Positions 15,919 through 25,473 of a DNA stretch of 53,614 nt are shown in pieces. The stretch comes from Bacteroidaceae bacterium (GTDB lineage Bacteria; Bacteroidota; Bacteroidia; Bacteroidales; Bacteroidaceae), in assembly GCA_024401055.1 (NCBI GenBank), contig JAKSLT010000005.1:1-53614 (forward strand). Reading direction: 5' to 3'. Position numbers and translations under genes: made by a program. The notes below the pieces were generated by a model. The model had not been told where the DNA came from, searched no databases, and saw nothing but the letters and a program-made list of their open reading frames with translations. Numbering within the stretch: position 1 is the first letter of the stretch; the number at the start of each line of letters is the position of its first letter.

Positions 15919-18396
15919 CTACCGGAAATAGACGCGCTTTACGCGGCCGGAGACGGAGGTGAGGATTTCGTAGGGGATGGTGTCGAGCGTGTCGGAGAGG
16001 GTGCTGACGGGCAGCTCTTCGCCGAAGATTTCCACGGCGTCGCCTTCCCGGCAGGGTATGTCGGTGACGTCTATCATGCAGACGTCCATGCAGATATTGC
16101 CGAGGTAGGGGGCGGGGCGTCCGCCGACGAGGCAATGGCCGCGGCGGTTGCCGAGATGGCGGTCGAGGCCGTCGGCATAGCCTATGGGGATGGCGGCGAT
16201 GCGCGAGGGGCGGTCCACTATGGTGCGGCGGCTATAGCCGATGCTGGTGCCGGCGGGCACTTCGCGTATCTGGAGGATGGTGGTCTTGAGGGAGGAGACG
16301 GTGTTGAGGGGGCCTCCGGTGAGGGGGCTCACGCCGTAGAGGCCGAGGCCGAGGCGCACCATGTCGAGATGGCGCTCGGGGAAGCGTTCTATGCCGGCGG
16401 AGTTGCAGATGTGGCGGAGGATGCGATGGGGGAAGGCTTCCTGTATCCGCCGCGAGGCGGCATCGAAGAGGGCAAACTGACGGGCGGAGAACTCGTCGAA
16501 GTCGGGGCTGTCGCTGCCTACGAAATGGCTGAAGACGGAGCGCACGACGAGGGCGTCCTGCCGCTGGAGACGGGCGATGAGGCGGGAGATGTCGTCACTG
16601 TCGGCCTGCGGGTTGAACCCGAGGCGGCACATGCCGGTGTCGAGCTTGACGTGGATGGGGAAATTCTGAATGCCGGCGCGCTCGGCGGCATGGATGAGAG
16701 CCTCCAGCATCTTGAAGTTATAAACTTCGGGCTCGAGGTTGTAGCGGAAGAGCGTGGGGAAGGCGGTGAGCTCGGGGTTCATGATGAGGATACCGGTGGT
16801 GATGCCGGCGCGGCGGAGGGCGGCGCCCTCGTCGGCCACGGCGACGGCGAGATAATCGACGCCCTTGTCCTGAAGGGCACGGCTCACCTCCACGGCACCG
16901 GCGCCGTAGGCATCGGCCTTGACCATGCACACCATCTTGGTGTCGGGGCGCATGAAGGAACGGTAGTAGTTGACGTTCTTCGCGAGGGCGGCGAGGTTGA
17001 CTTCGAGGGTGGTCTCGTGCACCTGGAGGGCGAGGCTCTCGAGGAGGCGTTCGAAGCCGAAGCGGCGGGCGCCCTTGAAGAGCACCACTTCATCGTGGAG
17101 GCGCGAGAGGAGGCCGCTGCGGAGGAGTTCGTCGGAGGACTTGAAATATACGCCGGCGACGCCGATGAGATGCTGCCACTGGCTTATCTCCGGCCCCACG
17201 CCCACGAGGAAATCTACGCCGCGATGGGCCACCATCTGGGCCACTTGGGTATAGAGTTGCTGGGAGGAGAGGCCGGTCTGGAGGATATCGGAGAGGACGA
17301 GGGTGCGGCGGCGACCGGCAAGTTCGGGACGGCGCGCCATGAAGTCGAGGGCTATGTCGAGGGAGGCGAGGTCGGAGTTGTAGGAGTCGTTGATGAGGGT
17401 GAGGCCGTGCTCGCCCTGTTTCACCTCAAGGCGCATGGCAATGTGTTCGAGGCCCTGTATGCGCTCGGCGAGGACGGCGGAGTCCATGCCGAGATGGAGG
17501 CACACGGCGATGCAGGTGATGGCGTTCTGGATGGAGGCTTCGTTGATGAAGGGCAGCTGTATATTATATATATTGTGTGCCCAGTGGCAGGTGAGGAGGG
17601 TGGTGCCCTGTTCGCCGGGGGCGGTCTCCACGAAGAGGCGGGCGGAGGCGTCGCGGCGGCTCCAAGTGATGAGTTCGCCGGAGAAGTCGGCTTCCTGGAG
17701 GCAGTCGGCCACTATGGGGTCGTCGATAGGGATGACGAGGGCAGGACAGTCCTTGAAGAGCTGGAGTTTCTCCATGCACTTCTCGGCCATACTGCCGAAA
17801 TACTCCTGATGGGCGGGCCCGAGGCAGGTGAACACGCCGAGGGTGGGCTGGATAATGGCGCGCAGGGCGGCCATCTCGCCGCGGCGCGACACACCGGCCT
17901 CAAAAAGGGCGAGTTCGGTGCGTTCGGAGAGTTGCCACACGCTGAGGGGCACGCCTATCTGGCTGTTGTAGGAGCGGGGCGAGCGGCATACGACGCGCTC
18001 GGGGGAGAGCAACTGATAGAGCCACTCCTTGACGGTGGTCTTGCCGTTGGAGCCCGTGAGGCCCACGACGGGGATGGAGAAGGCGTCGCGATGGCGTTCG
18101 GCCAGGCGCTGCAGGGCCTTGAGGGGGCTGGGCACAAGGAGGAAATTGGCCTCGGGGAAGTCCGTCTGCCACGCCTCGGGGAGGGTTTCCACGACGAAGG
18201 CGCGGACACCGCGGCGATAGAGGTCGGCAATGTAGCGGTGGCCGTCGCCGGAGGAGGTGCGGAGGGCGAAGAAGAGGGAGGACTCAGGGAAAGAAAGCGA
18301 GCGGCTGTCGGTGAGGAGCCACTCCACCTGAACGGAAGAAGAGCCGTAGCGATGGGCTCCCGTCAAGGTTGTGATTTGTTCAATAGTGTAGGTCAC
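15919..18396 (-). CDS. murF-alr: Bifunctional UDP-MurNAc-tripeptide:D-Ala-D-Ala ligase / alanine racemase
   Basis: This fusion couples D-alanine supply to peptidoglycan precursor synthesis in the cytoplasm, an arrangement known in Bacteroidota. With a GTG start at 18396 (MTYTIEQITTLTGAHRYG) the protein has 825 residues. The Mur ligase half shows the ATP loop TGSNGKTTVKEW and the central NDSYNSD motif. The racemase half starts near residue 455 and has the PLP lysine in MVKADAYGAG (Lys about 493) and the second-barrel motif IPIGYADGLDRHLGN. The frame stays open upstream to an ATG at 18489, but those residues (SPSLAGEGWRG...) are encoded by a palindromic element, so the downstream GTG fits the family better. 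recG lies just upstream on the same strand. Confidence 0.93.
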   Translation of the reverse strand: MTYTIEQITTLTGAHRYGSSSVQVEWLLTDSRSLSFPESSLFFALRTSSGDGHRYIADLYRRGVRAFVVETLPEAWQTDFPEANFLLVPSPLKALQRLAERHRDAFSIPVVGLTGSNGKTTVKEWLYQLLSPERVVCRSPRSYNSQIGVPLSVWQLSERTELALFEAGVSRRGEMAALRAIIQPTLGVFTCLGPAHQEYFGSMAEKCMEKLQLFKDCPALVIPIDDPIVADCLQEADFSGELITWSRRDASARLFVETAPGEQGTTLLTCHWAHNIYNIQLPFINEASIQNAITCIAVCLHLGMDSAVLAERIQGLEHIAMRLEVKQGEHGLTLINDSYNSDLASLDIALDFMARRPELAGRRRTLVLSDILQTGLSSQQLYTQVAQMVAHRGVDFLVGVGPEISQWQHLIGVAGVYFKSSDELLRSGLLSRLHDEVVLFKGARRFGFERLLESLALQVHETTLEVNLAALAKNVNYYRSFMRPDTKMVCMVKADAYGAGAVEVSRALQDKGVDYLAVAVADEGAALRRAGITTGILIMNPELTAFPTLFRYNLEPEVYNFKMLEALIHAAERAGIQNFPIHVKLDTGMCRLGFNPQADSDDISRLIARLQRQDALVVRSVFSHFVGSDSPDFDEFSARQFALFDAASRRIQEAFPHRILRHICNSAGIERFPERHLDMVRLGLGLYGVSPLTGGPLNTVSSLKTTILQIREVPAGTSIGYSRRTIVDRPSRIAAIPIGYADGLDRHLGNRRGHCLVGGRPAPYLGNICMDVCMIDVTDIPCREGDAVEIFGEELPVSTLSDTLDTIPYEILTSVSGRVKRVYFR

Positions 18397-18414
18397 GGCA
18401 AAAAAAGATAAAAA

Positions 18415-18577
18415 AGCCTCTCCCCGCCGCGGATGCTTCGCACCGCGCCACCCCTCCCCTGCGAGGGAGGGGGAGGATACTCCTGTCAACGGAGAGAAAG
18501 TCGTTCAATTGTATTATTCCCCTCCCTCGCAGGGGAGGGGTGGCGGAGTGCCGCAGGCAGCTCCGACGGGGAGAGGC
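18415..18577. repeat. Full palindromic element between recG and murF-alr
   Basis: This ~163-bp element has the termini AGCCTCTCCCCG and CGGGGAGAGGC, internal hairpins (GGATGC-TTC-GCACC and GAGTGCC-GCA-GGCAGCTC types) and paired CCCCTCCC(C/T)GC..AGGGAGG segments. It fills the recG-murF interval and extends the murF frame without stops. Confidence 0.88.
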
Positions 18578-18587
18578 CGCTGGGAGG

Positions 18588-20798
18588 CTATGATATTTCT
18601 GAGAAGTCGGTGCGCTCCCTGCGAAGTTCGCGGAGGCGTTGCCAGAGGAGGGTGTTCTGTGGAAGTTGCTGCTGGGGGTCGGCCTCCACTATTTCTTGGG
18701 CCACGAGCCTTGCCTCCTGCATCAGGCGGGAGTCCTTCACGACGTTGGCTATCTTGAGGTCGAAGGGCATGCCGCTCTGCTGGGTACCTTCCAGGTCGCC
18801 GGGGCCGCGGAGTTTGAGGTCTTCCTCGGCTATTTCGAAGCCGTCGGTACTCGACACCATGATGCGCATTCTGCGGCGCGTGGTGTCCTGCATGTCGCGC
18901 TTGGTGATGAGGAGGCAGTAACTCTGGTCGGCACCGCGGCCCACGCGGCCTCTGAGCTGATGCAACTGCGAGAGGCCGAAGCGCTGGGCGTCCTCAATGA
19001 CCATCACGCTGGCGTTGGGCACGTTGACGCCCACCTCTATGACGGTGGTGCTGACGAGTATCTGCGTCTCGCCGCGCTTGAAGCGGAGCATCTCCTCGTC
19101 CTTGATGGCGGACTTCATCTTGCCGTGGACGCAGCCCACCTTATATTGCGGGAAGGCCTCCACCATCTTGGCGTAGCCCATCTGAAGGCTTTGGAGATCC
19201 ATCTTGGCTGTTTCCTCGATGAGGGGATAGACGACATACACCTGCCGGCCGGCGGCGAGTTCGTGGAGGAGGCCCTGATGGAGCTGCGCCTGTTCGTCCT
19301 CGTAGTAGTGGCGGGTGCTGACGGGTTTGCGGCCGGGCGGCAACTCGTCGATAACGCTCACGTCGAGGTCGCCATACACGGTCATGGCGAGGGTGCGGGG
19401 TATGGGGGTGGCCGTCATCACGAGGATGTGGGGCGGCTGCGCATTCTTTTCCCAGAGGCTGGCGCGCTGCTTCACGCCGAAGCGATGCTGCTCGTCCACC
19501 ACGGCGAGGCCGAGGTTGAGGAACTGCACGGAGGGCTCGATGAGGGCGTGGGTGCCGACGAGGATATCCACCTCGCCGCGCGCCGTGGCTTCCAGTATCT
19601 CGCGACGGCGGGCGCCCTTGACGATACCGGTGAGGAACTCCACGCGCACGGGGAGGTCGCCGAGCTGTTCGCGCAGCGTGGCGAGGTGCTGTTCGGCCAG
19701 TATCTCGGTAGGGGCCATGAGGCAGGTCTGGAAGCCGTTGCCGATGGCGAGGAGGCAGGTCATCAGGGCCACCATCGTCTTGCCGCTGCCGACGTCGCCT
19801 TGCAGGAGGCGGTTCATCTGGCGCCCGGAGGCCATGTCGGCCTGTATCTCGCGGAGCACGCGTTTCTGGGCTCCGGTGAGTTCAAAGGGTATGCGCTCCT
19901 TGTAGAAGCGATGGAAGAGTTCTCCCACCTGCGGCAGGCGGTAGCCGGCAATCTGAAGTTGCTGGCGTTTGGCGTAGCACAGGATGCCGAGCTGGAGATA
20001 GAAGAGTTCCTCAAACTTCAGGCGGCGCTGGGCGGCGGGCAGTTCCTCGGCGGAGCGCGGCTGATGGATGATGCGCATGGCCTCGGTCAGGGCGATGAGG
20101 TGGCGCTGGGCGATGAGCTCGGCGGGCAGTGTCTCGTCCATGCCGCCCTTTGAGGCCACGATGTCCCACGCCGCGCCGATTATCTTGGCCAGGGCGCGGG
20201 AGTTGAGGCCCGCGTTCTTCATCCTGTCGGTGGTATGGTAGTGAGGGAGAAGCCCTGCCCCCGTGCCCCTCCCGTCAGGGAGGGTTCCGTTTCCTTCTGC
20301 CAGCAACGGCGCGGAGGCCAATGGCGGGGCCTGTGGTTGGAGCCACTGCTGTCCTCCCGCCTGCTGTGCCTTTTCCTTCGCCGCCGTGAGGTCTTCCATC
20401 TCGGGGTGGCCTATGTTGAAGCGGTTCTTGAAGAAGGTGGGCTTACCGAACACGAGGTACTCATGGCCTATCTTGTAGGTCTTCTCGGCGAACTTGATGC
20501 CGCGGAACCACACGAGTTCGCAGTAGCCCGTGCCGTCGGTAAAGGTGGCGATGAGGCGTTGCTTGTGCCCTGCGCCTTCCTTGAAGAACTCCAGGATGCG
20601 GCCCTTTACCTGCACGGCGGGCATGCCTTCCATAAGGTCGCAGATGCGCTGCACCTCCGAGCGGTCGTCGTAGCGGTAGGGGAAATAATACAGCAAATCC
20701 CCCAGCGTCGTGAGGCCAAGTTCCTTGCGGAGCAGGTCGGCTCTTACCGGTCCCACCCCCTTCACATACTTGACGTCTTGCCGGAGGATTTGCTGCAT
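18588..20798 (-). CDS. recG: ATP-dependent DNA helicase RecG
   Basis: RecG remodels stalled replication forks and branch-migrates junctions. The 736 residues include the wedge (OB-fold) domain and SF2 motifs: Walker A GDVGSGKTMVA, the DEQH box VVDEQHRFGVKQR, TATPIPRTLAMTVYGDLD, and the C-terminal QLRGRVGRG motif VI with the TRG-like end. Residues about 140-185 (QQAGGQQWLQPQ ... GNGTLPDGRGTG) form an unusual low-complexity insertion between the wedge and the helicase core, partly from a repeat fragment at 20251-20290. The start is 12 nt after the porin stop, so porin, recG and murF-alr look like one transcript. Confidence 0.96.
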   Translation of the reverse strand: MQQILRQDVKYVKGVGPVRADLLRKELGLTTLGDLLYYFPYRYDDRSEVQRICDLMEGMPAVQVKGRILEFFKEGAGHKQRLIATFTDGTGYCELVWFRGIKFAEKTYKIGHEYLVFGKPTFFKNRFNIGHPEMEDLTAAKEKAQQAGGQQWLQPQAPPLASAPLLAEGNGTLPDGRGTGAGLLPHYHTTDRMKNAGLNSRALAKIIGAAWDIVASKGGMDETLPAELIAQRHLIALTEAMRIIHQPRSAEELPAAQRRLKFEELFYLQLGILCYAKRQQLQIAGYRLPQVGELFHRFYKERIPFELTGAQKRVLREIQADMASGRQMNRLLQGDVGSGKTMVALMTCLLAIGNGFQTCLMAPTEILAEQHLATLREQLGDLPVRVEFLTGIVKGARRREILEATARGEVDILVGTHALIEPSVQFLNLGLAVVDEQHRFGVKQRASLWEKNAQPPHILVMTATPIPRTLAMTVYGDLDVSVIDELPPGRKPVSTRHYYEDEQAQLHQGLLHELAAGRQVYVVYPLIEETAKMDLQSLQMGYAKMVEAFPQYKVGCVHGKMKSAIKDEEMLRFKRGETQILVSTTVIEVGVNVPNASVMVIEDAQRFGLSQLHQLRGRVGRGADQSYCLLITKRDMQDTTRRRMRIMVSSTDGFEIAEEDLKLRGPGDLEGTQQSGMPFDLKIANVVKDSRLMQEARLVAQEIVEADPQQQLPQNTLLWQRLRELRRERTDFSEIS
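20251..20290. repeat. Palindromic element fragment inside recG
   Basis: GCCCTGCCCCCGTGCCCCTCCCGTCAGGG-type sequence, a decayed terminus of the palindromic family, lies in frame in the recG linker. Confidence 0.45.
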
Positions 20799-20810
20799 GG
20801 GATTGCCGCG

Positions 20811-22049
20811 TTAGAAGCGGAAATAGGTCTCTACCCAGAGTTCGTTGTAGTTGTGCTTGCCGGCGGCCAGGGTGCGGTCGTTGACGAAGTTGTACTGCAA
20901 CTGGAACATCAGGTTCTTATGGAGCTGGAAGTTGGGGCAGATGCTGTAGATTGTGGTGCTCTTTCCCCACTTGCCGCCGTCGCGGAAGACGTCGTACTTG
21001 CCATAGACCTTCAGCCACTTTGTGCAGGGCACGCCTACGGTAGCATACCAGGCGTCGGCGCTGCCGGTGCCGCCCCACGTGTTCGTCGTGGCGTTGTAGT
21101 CGGCAATCTTGTGGCCGGTGCTGTGGGCGTATTCGCCGCGCACGGTCCAGGCATTGTGCTCGTATTTCACGCCGAAGGCATAGCGCTCGCGGCGCACGGT
21201 GACATTGCTATAGGTAGCGTTGCCCGTCCAGCCGAAGAAGCCTACATAGAGATCCTTGATGGGCTGCACCTGCAGCGTACCGATGACGTCCTTCTGCTTG
21301 TTGGCGTCGGCGTGGTTGATACCCTGGCCGTTGTAAACGCCCAACTGGTAGTGGAACAGGCGATGCTTGTCCTTGCCTACGGGCAGCACGTCGCCCTGCA
21401 CCTGAATACCCTGGTCGCGGCCGCCGGTGTTGCCGGCCTCGGTGCCAATGTAGTCGCTGAAGCCGGCAAGCTTCTTCACGAGCTGAGAGTAGTCGCCCAC
21501 GCCTACGTCCCAGGGGTTGTAGGGGTTCTCGAAGGTGAAGGCGCGCTTAAACTGGCCCACCTTGATTTCCAGTTCCTTCCAGTGGCTCCAGCTTACGAAG
21601 AAGTCCTTCACGTGAGGGCCGGGGGCGTCGTTCTGCATCTCCACCTGCAGGCGATACTTGAAGTCCTTCAGGATGGTGCCGTCCACGTAGGCGCGGATAA
21701 GGCGGGCGCTGAACGTATTGCTGCCGCTGCCCTTGCCGCTATAGGCATACTTGCCGATGGCATAGCCGCCGAACTTCGGGGCTGTGGCCCATTTCACGGT
21801 GCTGCGACCATACTCCATCTTCTCGTCAACGGGGTCGTTCTGCGGCAGGGCCTTCTCGACGGCGTTGTTGAGCATACCGGTGAGGAAGCCGGCGGGTTCC
21901 GGGGCGTCGGTGCCCACTTCGGGAGCGGCCACGGCCTCGGCTACTTCATTTTGTACTTCGGGGGCTACGGCGACCTCCGTGATTTCTTCGGCCTGCGCAC
22001 CTAAAGACATTACGGCGCAGGCAGCAAAAAAGGCTAAATATTGCTTCAT
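20811..22049 (-). CDS. OprP/O-like outer-membrane porin
   Basis: This is a 412-residue outer-membrane beta-barrel of the phosphate-selective porin O/P family. The start at 22049 gives a signal peptide (MKQYLAFFAACAVMSLGAQAEE); the longer frame adds 50 AT-rich-encoded residues across the promoter. Typical segments are RLIRAYVDGTILKDFKYRLQ, KDFFVSWSHW, VGQFKRAFTFENPYNPWDVGV and a terminal strand ending in an aromatic (ELWVETYFRF). A Glu/Val/Ala/Pro-rich stretch (about 22-50) follows the signal. The substrate is unknown; family membership suggests anions such as phosphate or polyphosphate. It has its own promoter, divergent from the PCMD gene. Confidence 0.88.
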   Translation of the reverse strand: MKQYLAFFAACAVMSLGAQAEEITEVAVAPEVQNEVAEAVAAPEVGTDAPEPAGFLTGMLNNAVEKALPQNDPVDEKMEYGRSTVKWATAPKFGGYAIGKYAYSGKGSGSNTFSARLIRAYVDGTILKDFKYRLQVEMQNDAPGPHVKDFFVSWSHWKELEIKVGQFKRAFTFENPYNPWDVGVGDYSQLVKKLAGFSDYIGTEAGNTGGRDQGIQVQGDVLPVGKDKHRLFHYQLGVYNGQGINHADANKQKDVIGTLQVQPIKDLYVGFFGWTGNATYSNVTVRRERYAFGVKYEHNAWTVRGEYAHSTGHKIADYNATTNTWGGTGSADAWYATVGVPCTKWLKVYGKYDVFRDGGKWGKSTTIYSICPNFQLHKNLMFQLQYNFVNDRTLAAGKHNYNELWVETYFRF

Positions 22050-22085
22050 TTTTATGAAATTTGGAATTTTTTTGTTTCCAGTCTG

Positions 22086-22114
22086 CAAAATTACGGAAAA
22101 AAGCTGTAACTTTG
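22086..22114. promoter_or_regulatory. Divergent promoter pair (porin and PCMD gene)
   Basis: TAATTTTG on the minus strand (22093-22086) serves the porin and TAACTTTG on the plus strand (22107-22114) serves the PCMD gene. The two -7 boxes are only 13 bp apart and their -33 regions overlap, so use of the two promoters may be mutually exclusive. Confidence 0.7.
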
Positions 22115-22167
22115 CGCCCGATTTGACAAAAAAGTGAAAATTTTTAAGAAATAGCATACGATATTGT

Positions 22168-23154
22168 ATGAGAAAAGCAACTCTTCTCTTCATTCTCATG
22201 GCGCTCGGCGCGGTTGCCCAAGCCCTGCCCTACGCCCCGCAGCCCGCAGAAAGCTCCGCCGTCAGCGGTAAGGAGGAACTCATCAAATTCGGTAACTTCG
22301 AGAGCTGGCTCACCCGCACCGTCAACGAAAGCAAGGTGCTGGGCGGAAAGACCGTGACCCTCTATGAGGTAGGCTCCGGCCATTGCGCCGCCAACACGGC
22401 CTACAAAAACCAGGGCGGAAGCCCCTGGGCCACCAGTAACGCCTATGCCAAAGTAAGCGGCATCGTCAAGTCCAACGTCAGCGTCTATAAGGACACGCAC
22501 CCCGGCCACGGCTCTTGCGCCAAGCTCTACACCCACATGGTAGAGTGCAAGGTGCTCGGCATAGTCAACATCAGCGTGCTCGCCGCCGGCAGCCTCTTCC
22601 TCGGCGAACTGCAGGAGCCCATCACAGGCACCGGCGACCCCATGAAGAAGCTCAACTGCGGCATGAAAATCAGCAAGCGTCCCAAAGCCGTGCGCTTCGA
22701 CTACAAGGTGAAGCTCTCCGGCGAGAAAAACCGCATCAAGAAAGGCACCGGCCGCGAGAAGCAAGTCAGCGGACCCGACCTCTGCGACGCATACGCCTTC
22801 GTGCAGAAACGCTGGGAAGACGCTTCCGGCAAAATCCACGCCCTGCGCCTCGGCACCATGGTGGTGCGCTGGAACAAAAGCACCCCCAACTGGGTAAACA
22901 ACGCCACCTACGAAATCCATTACGGCGACATCACCTCCACCGCCTACTACCGCGACTACATGAGGCTCAACGAAGTGCAGCGCTACGCCAAGAACTCAAA
23001 AGGCAAGATGATGCCCATCATCGAGGAAGGCTGGGGCACCGAAGAAGACCAGCCCACCCACATCATCATGGCCTTCGACTCCAGCCACGGCGGAGCCTAC
23101 ATCGGCAGCGTCGGCAACACCCTCTGGGTAGATAACGTCCGCCTCATCTATTAG
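22168..23154 (+). CDS. Secreted PCMD-domain protein
   Basis: This is a 328-residue exported protein with a signal peptide (MRKATLLFILMALGAVAQA). The body matches the PCMD pattern (putative carbohydrate metabolism domain) seen in Bacteroidota surface glycan loci: GTGDPMKKLNCGMKISKRPKAVRFDYKVKL, then a long beta-rich middle, and THIIMAFDSSHGGAYIGSVGNTLWVDNVRLIY at the C-terminus. The substrate is unknown. It stands alone between its own promoter and a strong terminator. No lipobox cysteine follows the signal sequence. Confidence 0.82.
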   Translation: MRKATLLFILMALGAVAQALPYAPQPAESSAVSGKEELIKFGNFESWLTRTVNESKVLGGKTVTLYEVGSGHCAANTAYKNQGGSPWATSNAYAKVSGIVKSNVSVYKDTHPGHGSCAKLYTHMVECKVLGIVNISVLAAGSLFLGELQEPITGTGDPMKKLNCGMKISKRPKAVRFDYKVKLSGEKNRIKKGTGREKQVSGPDLCDAYAFVQKRWEDASGKIHALRLGTMVVRWNKSTPNWVNNATYEIHYGDITSTAYYRDYMRLNEVQRYAKNSKGKMMPIIEEGWGTEEDQPTHIIMAFDSSHGGAYIGSVGNTLWVDNVRLIY

Positions 23155-23229
23155 CCCGGATGGCAATCCCGGACTGAGTCCCCCGAAACCCAACCTCCCC
23201 CCCGGGCACCAAGTCCCGAGTCATAACAC

Positions 23230-23257
23230 AAAAGCCTCCCCGCGGAGGCTTTTTTTG
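23230..23257 (+). terminator. Terminator of the PCMD gene
   Basis: AAAGCCTCC-CCGC-GGAGGCTTTTTTT: a compact G/C stem with a seven-T tail about 75 bp after the stop. Confidence 0.9.
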
Positions 23258-23665
23258 TGCCCTTTCAGTTGAAAATAGTCCCCTTTTAATTTTCACTAGT
23301 CCGCTTCTAGTTCGCACTAGTCCCCTTTTAATTCAAACTAGTCCCCTTTTAATTCGTACTAGTCCGCTTTTAATTAAAAATAGTTCCCTTTTAGTTGAAA
23401 ATAGTTCCCTTTTAATGCGAACTTTTTCCTTTTCAGCATTTCTTTCTTCCCTTTTGGTATCCCTTAAATCCCCCAGAACCTCTCTTAGTTCCCTTTCAGT
23501 TTGAATTTCTCCGTTCACAATCTTTCCTACTTCCCTTTCAGTGCTCCGCGAAAGGGAAGAAATCCGTCTTAAAAGGGAACTAGTTTGAATTAAAAGGGAA
23601 CTAGTTTGAATTAAAAGGGAACTAATTTCAACTGAATGCCGGAAAACGATTCCTAAAAGGGAACA
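23258..23665. repeat. 21-bp-period convergent repeat array, locus 1
   Basis: From about 23258 to 23430 units of 21 bp such as AGTCCCCTTTTAATTCAAACT run in one orientation. After ~120 bp of degenerate units, 23550-23665 carries the same unit inverted (AGTTTGAATTAAAAGGGAACT). The arms are complementary, so a transcript could fold into a long hairpin. On the minus strand part of it reads as heptads of IKREL type for 61 codons, but I do not call a gene. No other gene lies between 23155 and 23840. Confidence 0.88.
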
Positions 23666-23784
23666 AAGTCGGCCTAAATGCCGAAAAAGAATGGCTGAAA
23701 CGTCTCACACAGGATTTTTTGTACCTACATCTTTCATTTTTACACGCCCGCGCACGGGAAAATCCAAGAAAAACCCCGTTTTCC

Positions 23785-25322
<1,538 letters not shown>

Positions 25323-25372
25323 TAAAATGAGAAAATAAAAAGTAAAAAGTAATAAATAAGAAGTAGAAGGTC

Positions 25373-25455
25373 TTCCCCCCCGTAAGGATATCCTTTCCCC
25401 TCCTTTCGGAGAGGGGCAACAGAGTCTCGGGAAAAACTTCGTAGGGGGTGAGACC
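25373..25455. repeat. Degenerate palindromic element after guaB
   Basis: CCCCCCCGTAAGGATATCC, CCCCTCCTTTCGGAGAGGGG and GTAGGGGGTGAG form facing G/C-rich arms resembling the palindromic family. It could also attenuate transcription between guaB and ppiC. Confidence 0.4.
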
Positions 25456-25473
25456 TAAAACAAAAACTAAAAG

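Noticed and set aside
16135-18411. 758-codon plus-strand frame opposite murF-alr
   Set aside because: Antisense shadow with low-complexity Glu/Gly/Ala composition; the minus strand encodes both complete enzyme halves.
20235-22004. 589-codon plus-strand frame across recG and the porin gene
   Set aside because: Spans two real minus-strand genes and their junction; composition is that of a shadow.
23258-23665. CRISPR array
   Set aside because: Units are contiguous 21-bp variants with no regular repeat/spacer alternation, orientation flips within the locus, and no cas genes are present.
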